This document shows positions 12,271 through 23,508 of a DNA stretch of 64,000 bases, in pieces. The stretch is from Eledone cirrhosa (lineage: Eukaryota > Mollusca > Cephalopoda > Octopoda > Eledonidae): the NCBI GenBank assembly GCA_964016885.1, contig OZ024743.1, positions 189,905,404 to 189,969,403 of the forward strand. The letters are read 5' to 3'. The position numbers were made by a program, and so were the translations under genes. The notes under the pieces are model-generated. The model was not told where the DNA came from and did not search any database. It saw only the letters and a program-made list of their open reading frames with translations. Position 1 is the stretch's first letter. Each line of letters opens with the position of its first letter.

Positions 12271-12273
<3 letters not shown>
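12204..12273 (-). repeat. Right arm of a widely spaced inverted repeat
   Basis: Inverse of 10670-10737. It runs straight into (TA)n at 12278, and the next inverted-repeat pair starts immediately after that. Confidence 0.75.
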
Positions 12274-12312
<39 letters not shown>

Positions 12313-12319
<7 letters not shown>

Positions 12320-12435
12320 AATAACAGGAGGCTGGACTGGTGTATATCCTTGAAAGGTTTATTATACTATGATCATTTCAATGACCGGGTTCAGTATGAA
12401 TCCGGTGACATCATCAGGTATTCAAAATATAACAA
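12313..12435 (-). repeat. Left arm of hammerhead-bearing inverted repeat pair
   Basis: A 123-bp arm whose inverse is 12498-12620, spacer 62 bp. The minus strand carries the hammerhead core described at 12364-12421; the outer end is ATTATAAAATAACAGGAGG next to (TA)n. Confidence 0.9.
12364..12421 (-). ncRNA. Hammerhead ribozyme candidate, type I, short stem III
   Basis: Minus strand: CTGATGA is at 12417-12411. A hairpin follows (ACCGGATTCA-TAC-TGAACCCGGT, one mismatch) as stem II, then GAAA at 12379-12376. Stem III is ATG/CAT with a 2-nt loop, the cleavage-site base is A (12368), and stem I is ATAC/GTAT. Base pairs next to the core in stem II are imperfect. The short stem III matches hammerheads known from Penelope-like elements, which are thought to act as dimers. 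Activity is inferred only. Confidence 0.6.
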
Positions 12436-12497
12436 GCTGCTAAACAGTCGGTCGTCCTCTGATTTTCAGCCCCATGGATTTTATCTGTTATATTCCT

Positions 12498-12620
12498 TTG
12501 TTATATTTTGAATACCCGATGATGTCACCGGGTTCATACTGAACCCGGTCATTGAAATGATCATAGTATAATAAACCTTTTAGGGATTTACACCAGTCCA
12601 ACCTCCTGTTATTTTATAAT
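12498..12620 (+). repeat. Right arm of hammerhead-bearing inverted repeat pair
   Basis: Inverse of 12313-12435. The plus strand has the same layout with a perfect stem II (ACCGGGTTCA-TAC-TGAACCCGGT), GAAA at 12554-12557 and stem I ATAC/GTAT. The core reads CCGATGA at 12516-12522, so the conserved U of CUGAUGA is changed; this copy is probably inactive. Confidence 0.88.
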
Positions 12621-12760
12621 AATTAACTCCGTACTCACATCACCAACTACACAAACGAAGACGGGTGAGTTGCATTACGTTGAGTGCTCTCCATAATATT
12701 ACATCGAGATTGACCTTACGGAATGACCAGTTCTATCCAGTCGTGAACCAACAAACGTAA

Positions 12761-12880
<120 letters not shown>

Positions 12881-15715
12881 GAGAGAGAAAGAGAAATAGA
12901 GAGAGGTCCCTCCCAGTCAACACTGCTTTAGTGCAATCTAACAGGGAGATTCCAAGTCTATATAAAAGAGAGATGTACCTCATAGATAGACAGCTTAGCT
13001 AGAAGATTATCATACCAGACATCGGAAAACGCTTTGTTGATATCAAGTTCAATGACATTGCTTTCACTGAATATCAACGTCGAATGGCCACTCTAGAATG
13101 GCATAGGAGAGTCGATGCAGAAGTAGATCTGGCCCGAGAGAGGGTGTGCTGTGTTACTGTGTAGATAATCGTTTATTGTTTCGGGCATTTCTCACTAACT
13201 ACAATAGTCACGTACTTTTTCTGGTGGTAGATTTATCACTCCTCTGTTTTATACTGTTGGAGGAGAGATGAAGAATATGACATAAAACATTTGGGATGCC
13301 TCAAATAAGAACGACAAGTTGATAACTAACTGGGCCAGAATGATTGTATTTCTTTGGAAACATAAATGTTGTAGCATGTTTAGCAGATCAGAGTAGTTCT
13401 CTATAGAGTGAGAGAAATATTTCAGATATTGTCCAGAATACAGGAGAGTAATGGACAAGGAGTTATCGGAATTGATGGCAGCCTTATTGATTTGAAGTGG
13501 TTTCGGATTAGGTGTTGATGTGTATGTGCTTGTAGAACCTATAGAAGGAGAGCAATTTTAGACGAGTCTTGTTGAAATAGAGGCAAAGGAGACAGAAAAT
13601 ATTCTCCACTAGAGTGCTATTCATGAAGTCTAATTGAAGTGGATAGGGTTTTTTCTCAAATGAATAGAGTTCCTTTTTTTAAATGACTAATAACAGTCTG
13701 CAGTTTGGGAGATGGGAGTGTTTTCAGGCTACGAAATGTGCACAAGCTACCTTTACATCTTGGTTGGTTCGTAGTCTAAGGACTTCAAAGGTAGATAAAA
13801 TATGCCTTTTGATAGAGAAGAATTAGCTTCTCCAAATATTTCATGCCGTTTTCGTTATCGTATGACAAGTGATAAACATGTGATAAACTACCGGAAAGGG
13901 TACCGCTATATATCAGGAGCTTGACGTATCTCGATGAATACTTCATTAATTTTGTAATGCAGTTATTCCTTAAAATCATGTATTATATTGTCTTTTCGCT
14001 TTTGTTTTGCCCTAGGTGAACTGGTTGCAGTACGTTAGTATAGTACAACATCTAGTAATGTGTTTATATTAAAACAAAAAGATTTATTATAAAATTAAAT
14101 ATCATATACTTTACTAAATGGAAAATAATCTTTGGATAAACAATATCTTAATTAATCTTTAAGATATAGTAAAATCACCTAGTGAATTCTGTTTCAATAT
14201 GACATTCACTCTTTTGTTTTTATCAAAAGCATACAAAATGTATAAAAATAAATGAAACAATGTTGATGATTCCTATTAACTGCATATATGTGATAGGCCT
14301 GTCATTTGTTATAAGAATAGAAAGTTAAATATAAAAATAGAAAGTTAAGAAATTCATAAATGAAAATGCTCTAACAATCTTAGACTTTTGGCACCAAATC
14401 TTGCTATGCATTTCACTAATTAGTTTCATGTTACCTGAACAAAAACTTTGAAGGAGACAATTCTAAAAAGTAACAGACATCTTCAGATTTCAGTCTTATA
14501 TTATTTTATTGATATTTGGTTGAGATTTGTAGTATGACATATTTCTGTAAAATACATATTACTTGCCAATGTGCCTGATAGTTTTCTTATAGATTAACAT
14601 TTTACTAACGGTTACTCATTTTATAGCAATCACGTGTAAAATAAAATTCATAGTTTCTAAACAAGCGATGAAAATGATTGAAATTTCTAAGTGATAAATT
14701 TTGTTTGTATTAATATATTTGCAGTAAACATAAAAGTTGAAACCTGCACTTGATCAGTAAATATAAAACATGCGTTACGCTTACTCCTGGTATTTTAGAA
14801 TTAATTAGGATGAATCCCAAGACGACTGAATTTAGAACAAATTAATATATGACATCAATTCTATCTTAAAACCGATTAACATTGATGATTAAGAAGATAG
14901 GTTCAGGCCTTCCAAAAGAAAAAAAAAAAGAAAAGAAAGAGACGTTTTGAAAAGATAGATTGAAATTCAAATTCGACAATTTTATGCCTGATATGTTTAG
15001 AAGAAAATATAGAAAATAATATGTTTATTATATATGTAATTGCATAAGTATTTAAATAGAGATTTACAGAATAAATAGTTTAAATAAAATTCTCTTACGT
15101 ATCTCTCACAGTTATTCTATTTATGTTTTTTACTCTCAATTCGGTTTTGAAGGGTTAACGGACATACACAATTATCTATTTGAGTTGGTAAATTCTCTTT
15201 GCGTGGAGTGGCTGTCAGTAATAACAAAAATGTGTAGATAATCAGGTGTAGCTGAGTCACAAAAGAGCAGAAACTGTCTCAGTCCGCCTCTCATAGTACA
15301 CCATATGTTGAACAATTCGCTCGGTGGATAACGAAATTTGTGGTGTGCTCAAAACGTAAGTGAAGAAGCACTATGCCTTTGCCAGATGATTTCGAGCCAC
15401 AAATTAAAGATTTTGTTCAAAATATTTGGCTTCCTGCTATCACTGGCAAAGTTACTATCAATTAAAAGTGATATTTTAAAGCATGTGTATATATGTAATG
15501 AGTAATGGAAACATGTGCTGTTCTCAGGACATGGGTGGCAGTAGAAATAAGCTACACAGGCATGGAAAGATAGTTCATCATGCGGCGCGTTTGGGATAGG
15601 AGGTGAATGGATATTCCCCATTCCTACGTCGACAACTAGCCTCTCAATAGGGATTTATCGAAATGTGATTTGCTAGTAATTCTCGTTTATTCCTATCATT
15701 ATTATGATCAGATTA
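12881..15715. other. No gene recognised
   Basis: About 2.8 kb of AT-rich sequence, more so after 14000. Short open frames (13249-13458 and 13785-13979 minus; a frame with VDIKFNDIAFTEYQRRMATL near 13040 plus) match nothing I know. A repeat relic too old to recognise is possible. Confidence 0.5.
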
Positions 15716-15900
15716 AAGGTGGTAGATTGCCTGTGTCGTTAGAACATCGGGCAAATGCTTAGCGTTATTTGTTCTAGCTCTTTACAGTCTGGTTTCAAAT
15801 CCCGCTGAGGTTAACTATGCCTTTCATCATTCCAAGGTTGATACAGGATAGTACCACTTACGTACAAGGATCAATGTGTTGGCATTATGACTAAATTAGA
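15716..15900 (+). repeat. Old tRNA-derived SINE (OR family, diverged)
   Basis: GGTGGTAGATTG, CTTTACAGTCTGGTTTCAAA, TCCCGCTGAGGTTAACTATG and CCTTTCATC follow the order of the other SINEs, with many substitutions and a longer head like the copies at 47953 and 34666. Confidence 0.7.
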
Positions 15901-16012
15901 CACCTTGGCAGAATCATTACAGAGTTGGACAAATGCTTAGTAGCATTTGATCCGGATCTTTACGATTTGAGTTCAACTCAAGATGAGGTTGGTTTTGTCT
16001 TTTATCTTTCGA
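15901..16012 (+). repeat. Old SINE fragment
   Basis: TTGGCAGAATCATTACAGAG, then TTTACGATTTGAGTTCAACT and GATGAGGTTGG follow the SINE order directly after the previous copy; the 3' body is missing. Confidence 0.6.
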
Positions 16013-17055
16013 AACAATGATGTACCAGTCAAGTACAGTCGTCGAAACAATCGACTTTCCCTTCTACCCCAAATCTTATGCCCAAAGTAAAAATCATTGT
16101 TATGAGCAAGCTAACCATAAATATTTCAGTAGAAAATGTATCACAGCAAAAGTGCTTTATTTCAGCAGTAAAATGAGAATAGAGTATCAAAATAAATAGA
16201 ACGTATAACTATTTCTTAACCAGCTACCAGAGTTCAATTCTTGCTCTGGTCAGTTTAGCTATTCATCTCACTGTGAATCAAGAAAACAAATAGCAACTAA
16301 ATAGTCATTGAAACCTGTTGTCAAAACTCTGAAGAATGAAACTAATATGTGAATATTTTAAATATTCCGATATCTAATCGTAGGCAGGGTACATAAATAC
16401 TTTAGCGATGTTCCTATCTATTTACTACTGCAATACACTTTCCACTTTTATTAGTTGCTATTCTATTTAATTCACAATAGTATAAATACTTAATAACATT
16501 TCGAGAACCACCCTTCTAGGCGTCCATCCTCCTCAAATAATTTGAAGCTCTATAGAACAGAAAAGAAAAAAGTAAAGAACTATTGTTTGGAAATTTTAAT
16601 TCGAGAGTTTTTAACAAAGATATATTCCATATGACGTAATGCAATTTGCGTTCAATTGAATACGTATATAACATTTAAATAGACAAATGCGATTCTCTTA
16701 CAGGGAAACAAATTGTGGCTTTACTCTTTTGAAATTTAGTACAGTTACATCAATTGGCGACATTTTCTTCACAAACCCCGATTGTGTTTTCTTTTATTTC
16801 CTAAATTCAATGCGTCAGTAGACATGAACATTCGAATTATACTGACTTATCTATGAAATGCAGTGTGGCATTAAGTTATTTCGCCGTCCGTTTTCACACG
16901 ACGCAGTTGGTTTAAATTTTCCGAAAATAGTTTAGGGATTCTATATTCTCGAAATGCAACGGAATTTTCATGACTAAATCATGTGATATCTACGGTTTTT
17001 CTTATAGCTTATATATACAACTGGCACTCCGTGGTCTCTACGACTAAATGTCTAG
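16013..17055. other. No gene seen
   Basis: AT-rich sequence. A B-box-like GAGTTCAATTC at about 16232 hints at a further tRNA-derived relic but is too short to call. Confidence 0.5.
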
Positions 17056-17385
17056 TACGCGGACGACGCAACACTGGGTAGCTTGGTCAAATCTATCGTA
17101 TAGGGCTTCAAGCTAGTCATCCTAGCTATATCTCACTTTAGACTTGAGATCAACTCCTACAAGTCCGAGGGGATAAATGGTAGCTACGATGAAGCTGAAA
17201 TGCAAGACACCGTACTCAGCATACAATCTGTTCTGACTGGGACATGGCTAACACTGAAATGTGGTGCATACACACCCGGAGCCCCAAACCTCTCGAAAAC
17301 CATAACAGAGTGACTGGAGATCATGCAATCAGATCTGACGAGGATGACAGAGAGAGATTGTGACACTTTGACGTGGTGCTGACCT
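17056..17385 (+). pseudogene. LINE reverse transcriptase fragment from motif C
   Basis: The frame from 17056 begins YADDATLGSLVKSI, an RT motif C (YADD) followed by the LGG-like segment, then FRLEINSYKSEG, EAEMQDTVLSIQSVL and GAPNLSKTI, with two in-frame stops. Spacing suits the end of a LINE RT domain. The type of LINE, with a LEINSYKSE-like thumb, is probably the one whose C-terminus lies at 5010-6045; that link is inference. Confidence 0.6.
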
Positions 17386-17446
17386 GCTTTTGATGTCCCC
17401 CACTTCCCCTTTTTTGTTGCATTATTTTATTTATGTCTTATGTCTA

Positions 17447-17638
17447 GGGCGGTGGATTGGCAGTATCGGTAGAGGGTCGGACGCCATGCTTTCCAGCATA
17501 GTTACGTCCCTTTACGATCTGAGTTCAAATCCCGCCTAGGTTGACTTTGCCTTTCATCCTTACGGGGTCGATAAAATAAAGTACCAGTAATGCACTGGGT
17601 AATTGCTGGCCTTGTGCCTAAAGTAGAAACAATTATTT
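17447..17638 (+). repeat. Octopus OR-type SINE, full length
   Basis: Complete copy from GGGCGGTGGATTGGCAGTAT through the B-box-like AGTTCAAATCCCGCC to TAGAAACAATTATTT. One of the least diverged copies here, with 32870-33055. Confidence 0.92.
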
Positions 17639-17871
17639 CATTTATCTCTTCCTTCTCTTCCCTTTTCTCTGTCTGTCTCCTTTCGTTATTGTAAACCATA
17701 AATATGAAAATAAATTGAAAAATATTTTTCATATATGAAATAAAAACATATATTATACGTAAATATCTAAAACAAATGTAAGATATTATTGAAGGTGAGA
17801 AAGGGAAGTAATTCTTTGAATATAGGTATAGAGATAGATTAGATAGAATGAATTCTACGTCATTTTATGTG

Positions 17872-17910
<39 letters not shown>

Positions 17911-17915
<5 letters not shown>

Positions 17916-18204
17916 AGGGAGTGTAACTTGGAGTTACTGTAGGTTCACCCGATTGAGCACTCGATGTTTAGGTTCACTTCTGTGTCGAGGTGGAGAGCTA
18001 GACAGAGTGTATTATAGTGAAAAGACAACAAGGACGATTGGTTACTCCTTCATTACATTTATTGTTTGGTGACGCGTGTTTCGCCACTTACCAGCTCAAG
18101 GTTCGATCTGCATCGCTCTTACCCGACTCTATAATCTGCGGCTCGTCGGACCCCTTGTAATGCTAGTAGAAAATGAATACATGCTGTATGATAAAGTCAG
18201 AAGT
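17911..18204 (-). repeat. PLE terminal repeat (pLTR), downstream copy
   Basis: Direct repeat of 20995-21286 (both start TATCCAGGGAGTGTAACTTG, with roughly 8% differences). The two flank the PLE open frames on the minus strand, as the LTR-like direct repeats of Penelope elements do. Minus-strand sequence includes GGCGAAACACGCGTC near 18085-18071, a hammerhead-type 3' half (GAAAC...GUC); the CTGATGA half reads CTGGTAA here, CTGATCA in the other two copies, and stem I is not evident, so the ribozyme looks degenerate. A (TA)n tract bounds it on the left. Confidence 0.85.
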
Positions 18205-18960
18205 TCATATGTTGGTCAATAAAGTTTGTTTTGATTGGTGGATTAGTTCAGAGGGATGTTTTTGCCTGTAGTGTATGTGAGATGGGTGGGTGTGGTGATA
18301 AGATGGTGGTGACAGTCACAGGCTGGAGTGGGCGGTAGTGTGGGGGTGCTGGTTGTCGGTAGACAGATTGGCATGTAGCTGTGGTGTGGGTGTGGTGTTG
18401 TTGTTTGTGGTAAAGATGTGGTAGCGGTGTGCATGGTGATGTGATGAATGTGTTGGTGGTGTGATGAATGTGTTGGTGGTGTCAATTTCAATAAGGAGAT
18501 ACATACATAGACACACTTAGTCTGATAAATACGTTGTATACATACACATGTGTATATATATATATAGAGAGAGAGGTCCAGTGGAGACGGCGTTGTACAA
18601 ATAAATATACTTACACACACACACACACATGCGTTGTTTAGGGAGATGAGACAGGGTTGGTGATGTTGATGATTGTTGAAGTATGGAGATGTGCCTGGTA
18701 GTGGCGGTGGTAGTGGGAGCGACAAAATATTTACAGGATCGAATTTTACTATGGATTGCAGGTTAAAAAATGACATAGGGAACACAGGGAAAACAAGGTT
18801 GTGAATGAGGGATGGTGGACGTATAGCGATGTGTATGGTGGTGGTGGTGGTAGTGGTGGTGATGGAGTGATATGTTCGACATTATATTTACAGGATCGGA
18901 TGTTACGATGGTTTACAAGGTAAAACCAGACTGAGAGGACAGATAGAAAACAATGGTACT
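18205..18960 (-). other. Segment replacing the PLE endonuclease region
   Basis: Between the end of PLE-like coding (about 18960) and the downstream terminal repeat lies some 750 bp rich in GGTGGT/CCACCA, with TG and TA runs. The minus-strand open frame at 18785-18243 is Pro/His/Thr-rich and has no GIY-YIG motif. The same segment recurs inverted at 21287-22030, attached in the same order to a third terminal repeat. So it behaves as part of the element, possibly a 3' untranslated region. Confidence 0.75.
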
Positions 18961-19263
18961 GTGATGAGGGATGTATGGCGATGTGTCTGCTGTCCTATTA
19001 GTGTGTGCTATCGTGTCGTCTAGATTTGGTGCTGTGGAGAAAGAGAATTTGACAGTGTGTCTATTGAAGTGCTTGTGGTATTTATGTGTGTGTGGGAAGG
19101 ATTGTTCCAGGGCTCTGAAGAAGGTTCCCCGTATATTGGTGGCTACGTGTATAGAGTACGGGGCGTTGTACCATGTCACAGGTCTACTTCGGGCTTTACG
19201 GTGTTTAGTGTGGTTGTGGTTTGGTTGTTGGGTGGGTGCGTTTTGGCCAGGCGTATTTGTCAT
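18913..19263 (-). pseudogene. PLE-1 pol, linker after RT, truncated
   Basis: 116 codons; the first part holds the PLE linker (RPVTWYNAPYSIHVATNIRG, FFRALEQSFP, KHFNRHTVKFSFSTAPN). It lies in a different frame from the RT piece upstream. In complete PLEs this is followed by a CxC...C...C cluster and the GIY-YIG nuclease; here the homology ends at about TIA (near 19020) and the remainder reads into unrelated sequence. Confidence 0.85.
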
Positions 19264-19274
19264 AGGGTTTCCTA

Positions 19275-20039
19275 CTATTCTATTGGCGTTGTGTCTCGGG
19301 TCTCTAATACTACGTATTCGCGTGCGATATTCAGAGTCCTTAATGGGTTGGAGAGTATAGCTTTATCTCGTGGGCAGTTGTGTGTAACGCTGCCTGTCGT
19401 GCCGGCTAAGGTGGGCCTTAGGTTAGTATTTGTTCTAGGTGTGGTGTCCTTGTTTATGTGCGTTTCTAAGGGTCTGAATAGGTTTAGCAGCGTTGCGGTT
19501 CTCGTTGGGTCATTGTAAGATATCTTCTCAATGTAACCAACCTTTTCAAGTGCGGAGTTATAGTATTCCGCGTGCTGGTTGAAGATAGTTCTATTTGCCG
19601 ACAGGGTGGACAGTCTATAGGAAACGCTTTTCACTATTGAGTTACTTATGCTCCTAGGGTGGTTGGAGTGTCTGTTGACATATCTGAGGTTTTCATTTGG
19701 TTTATGGTAAGGGCGGTAGAGACCTGTGTCTAATTCTAAAGTGACACCTAAGAAGTTTACTGTCCTACTGTTGGGTTCTATTTCTACCGCTAATCCTTGG
19801 GTCATAAAGATATATCTAAGGCGTTTGTGTAGTCTATCTAATTGGCTATTATTGAGTCCACGGGCCATGAGTAGGGCGTCGTCACGGTACAAGCCACCGC
19901 CCATGGTGGGGATCTCATCTATTAATATATTTAGGAGGTATAGGCCTACTATATCGGTAACCTGTGCGGAGTCGGTCGAGCCCCCTTTTAATGTCGAAGC
20001 TATCTGGTCTATTCTGTCATTCCCATAATTTACCGTCAA
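19275..20039 (-). pseudogene. PLE-1 pol, RT palm and thumb
   Basis: 254 codons with DSAQVTDIVGLYLL at 23-36, catalytic YRDD at 51-54, VNFLGVTLELDTG near 94-106, YRPYHKPNENL and NRHSNHPRS, all typical of Penelope-like reverse transcriptases. It overlaps the preceding frame by 23 bp; a one-base shift near 20030 separates the two, and a second shift near 19270 separates it from the linker. Few in-frame stops otherwise, so this copy is fairly young. Confidence 0.93.
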
Positions 20040-20955
20040 ATTCTAGTAAAGTTTTCCTACTTACTAGTATGATGTCCACCTCCTTTCTGGTGAGGATTGA
20101 TCTGTTTATGGCTGAGATCAGTGCCTTGTTAAGGATGACTGGAGATATAGAGGCGTAGTAGTTCACAATGTCCATTTGGACTAATCGAATGTCCGACTTG
20201 GTTTCAATGCCGGAGAACCAGTCGATTACCTCTTTTGTACACAACCAGAGGCTGAGTTTAGTCCTATTTCTAAGTTCTGGTATAACTCGGTCAATGATAG
20301 ATTTGCTTAGTCTACCTAGGTCTGATTTAGAGGGAGCTATGAGTCTGACCGGTAGTTTGGACTCGAAGTCCGGTTTGTGGTCTTTAATAAATATCCTCGG
20401 TGTCCCAGTTTTGTAGGATTGAGACCTGTCATCTATGCTCAGTTCCGTCATTATTGTTTTCGCCTGTTTGTTTATGTGTGCTAGATTTTCCCGTGTTGAT
20501 GTTTTGTATATTTTAGCTATTTCGTTTGTGATGCATTTCTTGTATGTTTTGTACTCCAAATTATAGATGTTTCCTGTTTTATCGGCCGGAACAATGATGC
20601 CAGGGCTTTTCCTGACCTCTTTTACAGTAGATGCAAGCCCAGACAAGAATGCAGTTCTGTCAGGGTTTCGTGGTGGTTTTCTGAATTTAATAGTCCGGAC
20701 CATGGTAATAATCCTGTCCTCAAACTCCTGTAGGAGTGGGTTGTGCGGTGGGTTTTTTCTCGATTTGAATAGTTTTTTCATGTGGTTGGTGGAATTGTCG
20801 TCGGATCCAGGGGCCCTCCTGTTGTTGTAGTGGTAGGCCCTCCAACATATCCTTCTAATGAAATTGTTGGTCTGCATTAGTAAAAGGTTCATGTATACAT
20901 CATCCGAAGGTATAGGTATGTCTTTTAGGGAGGAAATGTTGTAGAACAATTCCAT
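20017..20955 (-). pseudogene. PLE-1 pol, N-terminal region and RT fingers
   Basis: 312 codons. NPPHNPLL at 68-75, DKTGNIY at 125-131, IKDHKPDF at 190-197, RLIAPSKSDLGRLSK at 204-218 and motif A QMDIVNYYAS at 260-269 with catalytic D262. It starts MELFYNISSLKDIPIPSDD, close to the start of the PLE at 25774-26413 (LKNIPIPSRDE), which supports this ATG. It ends at a stop caused by a one-base frameshift near 20030. Together with the next two pieces it makes a nearly complete RT but no endonuclease. Confidence 0.93.
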
Positions 20956-20994
20956 GGTGTTCCAGGTAAGCGCTCGACTAAGTAAGGTGCTAAA

Positions 20995-21286
20995 TATCCA
21001 GGGAGTGTAACTTGGAGTTACTGTAGGTTCACCCGGGTGAGCACTCGATGTTTAGGTTCACTTCAGTGTCGAGGTGTAGAGCTAGACAGAGTGTATTATA
21101 GTGAAAAGATAACAAGGACGATTGGTTGCGCCTTCATTACATTTATTGGTTGATGACGCGTGTTTCGCCACTGATCAGCTCAAGGTTCGACCTGTATCGA
21201 TCTTATCCAACTCTGTAATCTGCAGCTCGTCGGACCTCTTGTAATGCTAGTAGAACATTAACATGCTGTATGATAAAGTCAGAAGT
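20995..21286 (-). repeat. PLE terminal repeat (pLTR), upstream copy
   Basis: Direct repeat of 17911-18204, placed 5' of the PLE frames on the minus strand. The GAAACACGCGTC block is at about 21169-21158 (minus), preceded by CTGATCAGTGGC. It joins an inverted copy at 21286 through the shared bases AGT. Confidence 0.85.
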
Positions 21287-22207
21287 ACCATTGTGTTCTA
21301 TCTGTCATCTCTTTCAGGTTTTACCTTGTAAAACCATCGTAACATCCGATCCTTTAAATATAATGTCGAGCATATCACTCCATCGCCACCACCACCACCA
21401 CCACCATCACCACCATCATACACATTGCTATACGTCCACCATCCCTCATTCACAACCTTGTTTTTCCCGTGTAATCAAATCGTAAAATTCGATCCTGTAA
21501 ATATTTTGTCGCTCCCACCACCACCGCTTCCACCAGCCATATCTCCATACTTCAACAATCATCAACATCACTAACACATATCATCCCTCCCTAAACAACG
21601 CATCTGTGTGTGTCTGTGTGTAAGTATATTTATTTGTACAACACCATCTCCACTGGTTTTCTCTCTATATTTATATATACACATGTGTATGTATACAACG
21701 TATTTGTCAGACTAAGTGTGTCTATATATGTATCTCCTTATTGAAATTGACACCAACAATACATTCATCACATCACCATGCACACCGCTAGCTCATCTTT
21801 ACCACAAACACCACCACCACACCCACACCACACACAAAAATCAGCCTCAGCTACATGCCAATCTGTCTACCAACAACCAGCACCCTGCCACCCACGCCCA
21901 TTTTAGCCTGCGGCCGTCACCACCATCTTATCACCATACCCACCCCCACATGCTCTACAGGCAAAAACATCCCTATGAACTAATCCACCAATCAAAACAA
22001 ACTTTATTGACCAACATATGAACTTCTGACTTTATCATACAGCATGTATTCATTTTCTACTAGCATTACATGGGGTCCGACGAGCCGCAGATTAAAGAGT
22101 CGGGTAAGATCGATACAGATCGGAGCTGATCAGTGGAGAAACACGCGTCACCAACCAATAAATATAAGGAAGGAGTAACCAATCGTCATTGTTATCTTTT
22201 TACTATA
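21287..22207 (+). repeat. Inverted 5'-truncated PLE tail: replacement segment plus terminal repeat
   Basis: Inverse of 18960 back to about 17985: ACCATTGTGTTCTATCTGTC, the CCACCACC region, GACACCAACAATACATTCAT, then ACATCCCTATGAACTAATCC, CAACATATGAACTTCTGACT and the terminal repeat with GAAACACGCGTC near 22132. It ends in (TA)n at 22208. Tail-only inverted copies beside a main copy are a known habit of Penelope elements. Confidence 0.85.
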
Positions 22208-22649
22208 AATATATATATATATATATATATATAAGCAGTAAACGGAAACATATACAGACACGCGCACGCACACTCATTCGCACATGCATCTATATTAATA
22301 AAGCTGACGACCGTATGTATGTAACAAACTTTTCGCCACCAAACGTCTGTACCAAACGGCACCAAATTTGCACCATAGACGTAACTTTTTCTAAGTAAGA
22401 AAGTGAGGGTAATTTTATCAACTAAATTTCGTTAAAAGATTAAATATATTTTATTGTTAATTTAAATATTCACCTCTTTAAAATTCTCAAATGTCAACAC
22501 TTCCGGTTAACGATAACTTATACGACATTCCTCTCTCTTAGTCTGTCGTTTTAGATAGATACATAGCTATAACGTCGCGCCGTTATAATATGTCTCTGTA
22601 TGTTTGGCTGTCTGCATTATGAAAACCGTTCTGTACATTGACTTTGCTA

Positions 22650-22681
<32 letters not shown>

Positions 22682-22849
22682 TATATATATATATATAGTG
22701 TGTATATATATATATATATAATGTGTATATATATATAGTGTTAGTATCATGAATCAGAGACAGTTTAATTTGTAGATTTTATTACAGCATTCCTTTATAC
22801 GTATATATACATACATAAACATGTTATTTACAGTTGTATAAAAAAGAAG

Positions 22850-22915
22850 GATAATTGTTTCTACTTTTGGCACAAGGCCAGCAATTATACTAGTACATTA
22901 CTGGTATTTTATTAT
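22850..22915 (-). repeat. OR-type SINE 3' fragment
   Basis: TAATTGTTTCTACTTTTGGC, ACAAGGCCAGCAATTAT and TACATTACTGGTATTTTAT match the SINE tail on the minus strand; the head is missing. Confidence 0.85.
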
Positions 22916-23096
22916 ATATAATATATATAATACGACATTCCTCTCTCTTTCTTACTCTGTCTTTTTAGAAAGATACATAGCTATAACGTCGTGCCCTTAA
23001 AGTTTTTCTCTGTCTGGCTGCCTGTCTGCATTAATTTCGCTTCTAACCAACTTTTAATTAATTATACATATATAATTATATATTCGTGTACACATT

Positions 23097-23230
23097 TTCA
23101 ACAGTAATACTGTACTATATATTTTCAACAGTAATACTATACTATATATTTTCAATAGTAGTACTGTACTATATCTTTTCAACAGTAATACTGTACTACA
23201 TATTTTCAACATTAATACTATACTATAATA
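23097..23230. repeat. Minisatellite, 27-30 bp unit, within Helitron-like element
   Basis: Units reading TATTTTCAACAGTAATACTG plus TACTATA repeat about five times; three more units lie at about 23680-23745. Confidence 0.85.
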
Positions 23231-23508
23231 TATCCGAAATAAATTTAGTTAATTAAATTAAATTAAAGGAGTCATGTCCGAGACATGCGCCATATATCCA
23301 CTGTAGAATAAGCTCAAAGATTCCACTGAATAGATCCGAGCATTTTATATCAACTAGAAATTGATTGACATATATATATATATTTTAAATAAACACATGA
23401 AACAATCACAGGGGATAATTTGTAAAGTGTGTAATCACACACAGCTAGGTAGGTAACTAATTTAAGTTTAACTAGATCTTCAAATATTACCTTTTAAAAG
23501 ATGATTAA

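Noticed and set aside
18243..18785. 180-codon Pro/His/Thr-rich frame on the minus strand in PLE-1.
   Set aside because: Composition follows the CCACC repeat and TA/TG runs; the inverted copy at 21287 does not keep the frame open.
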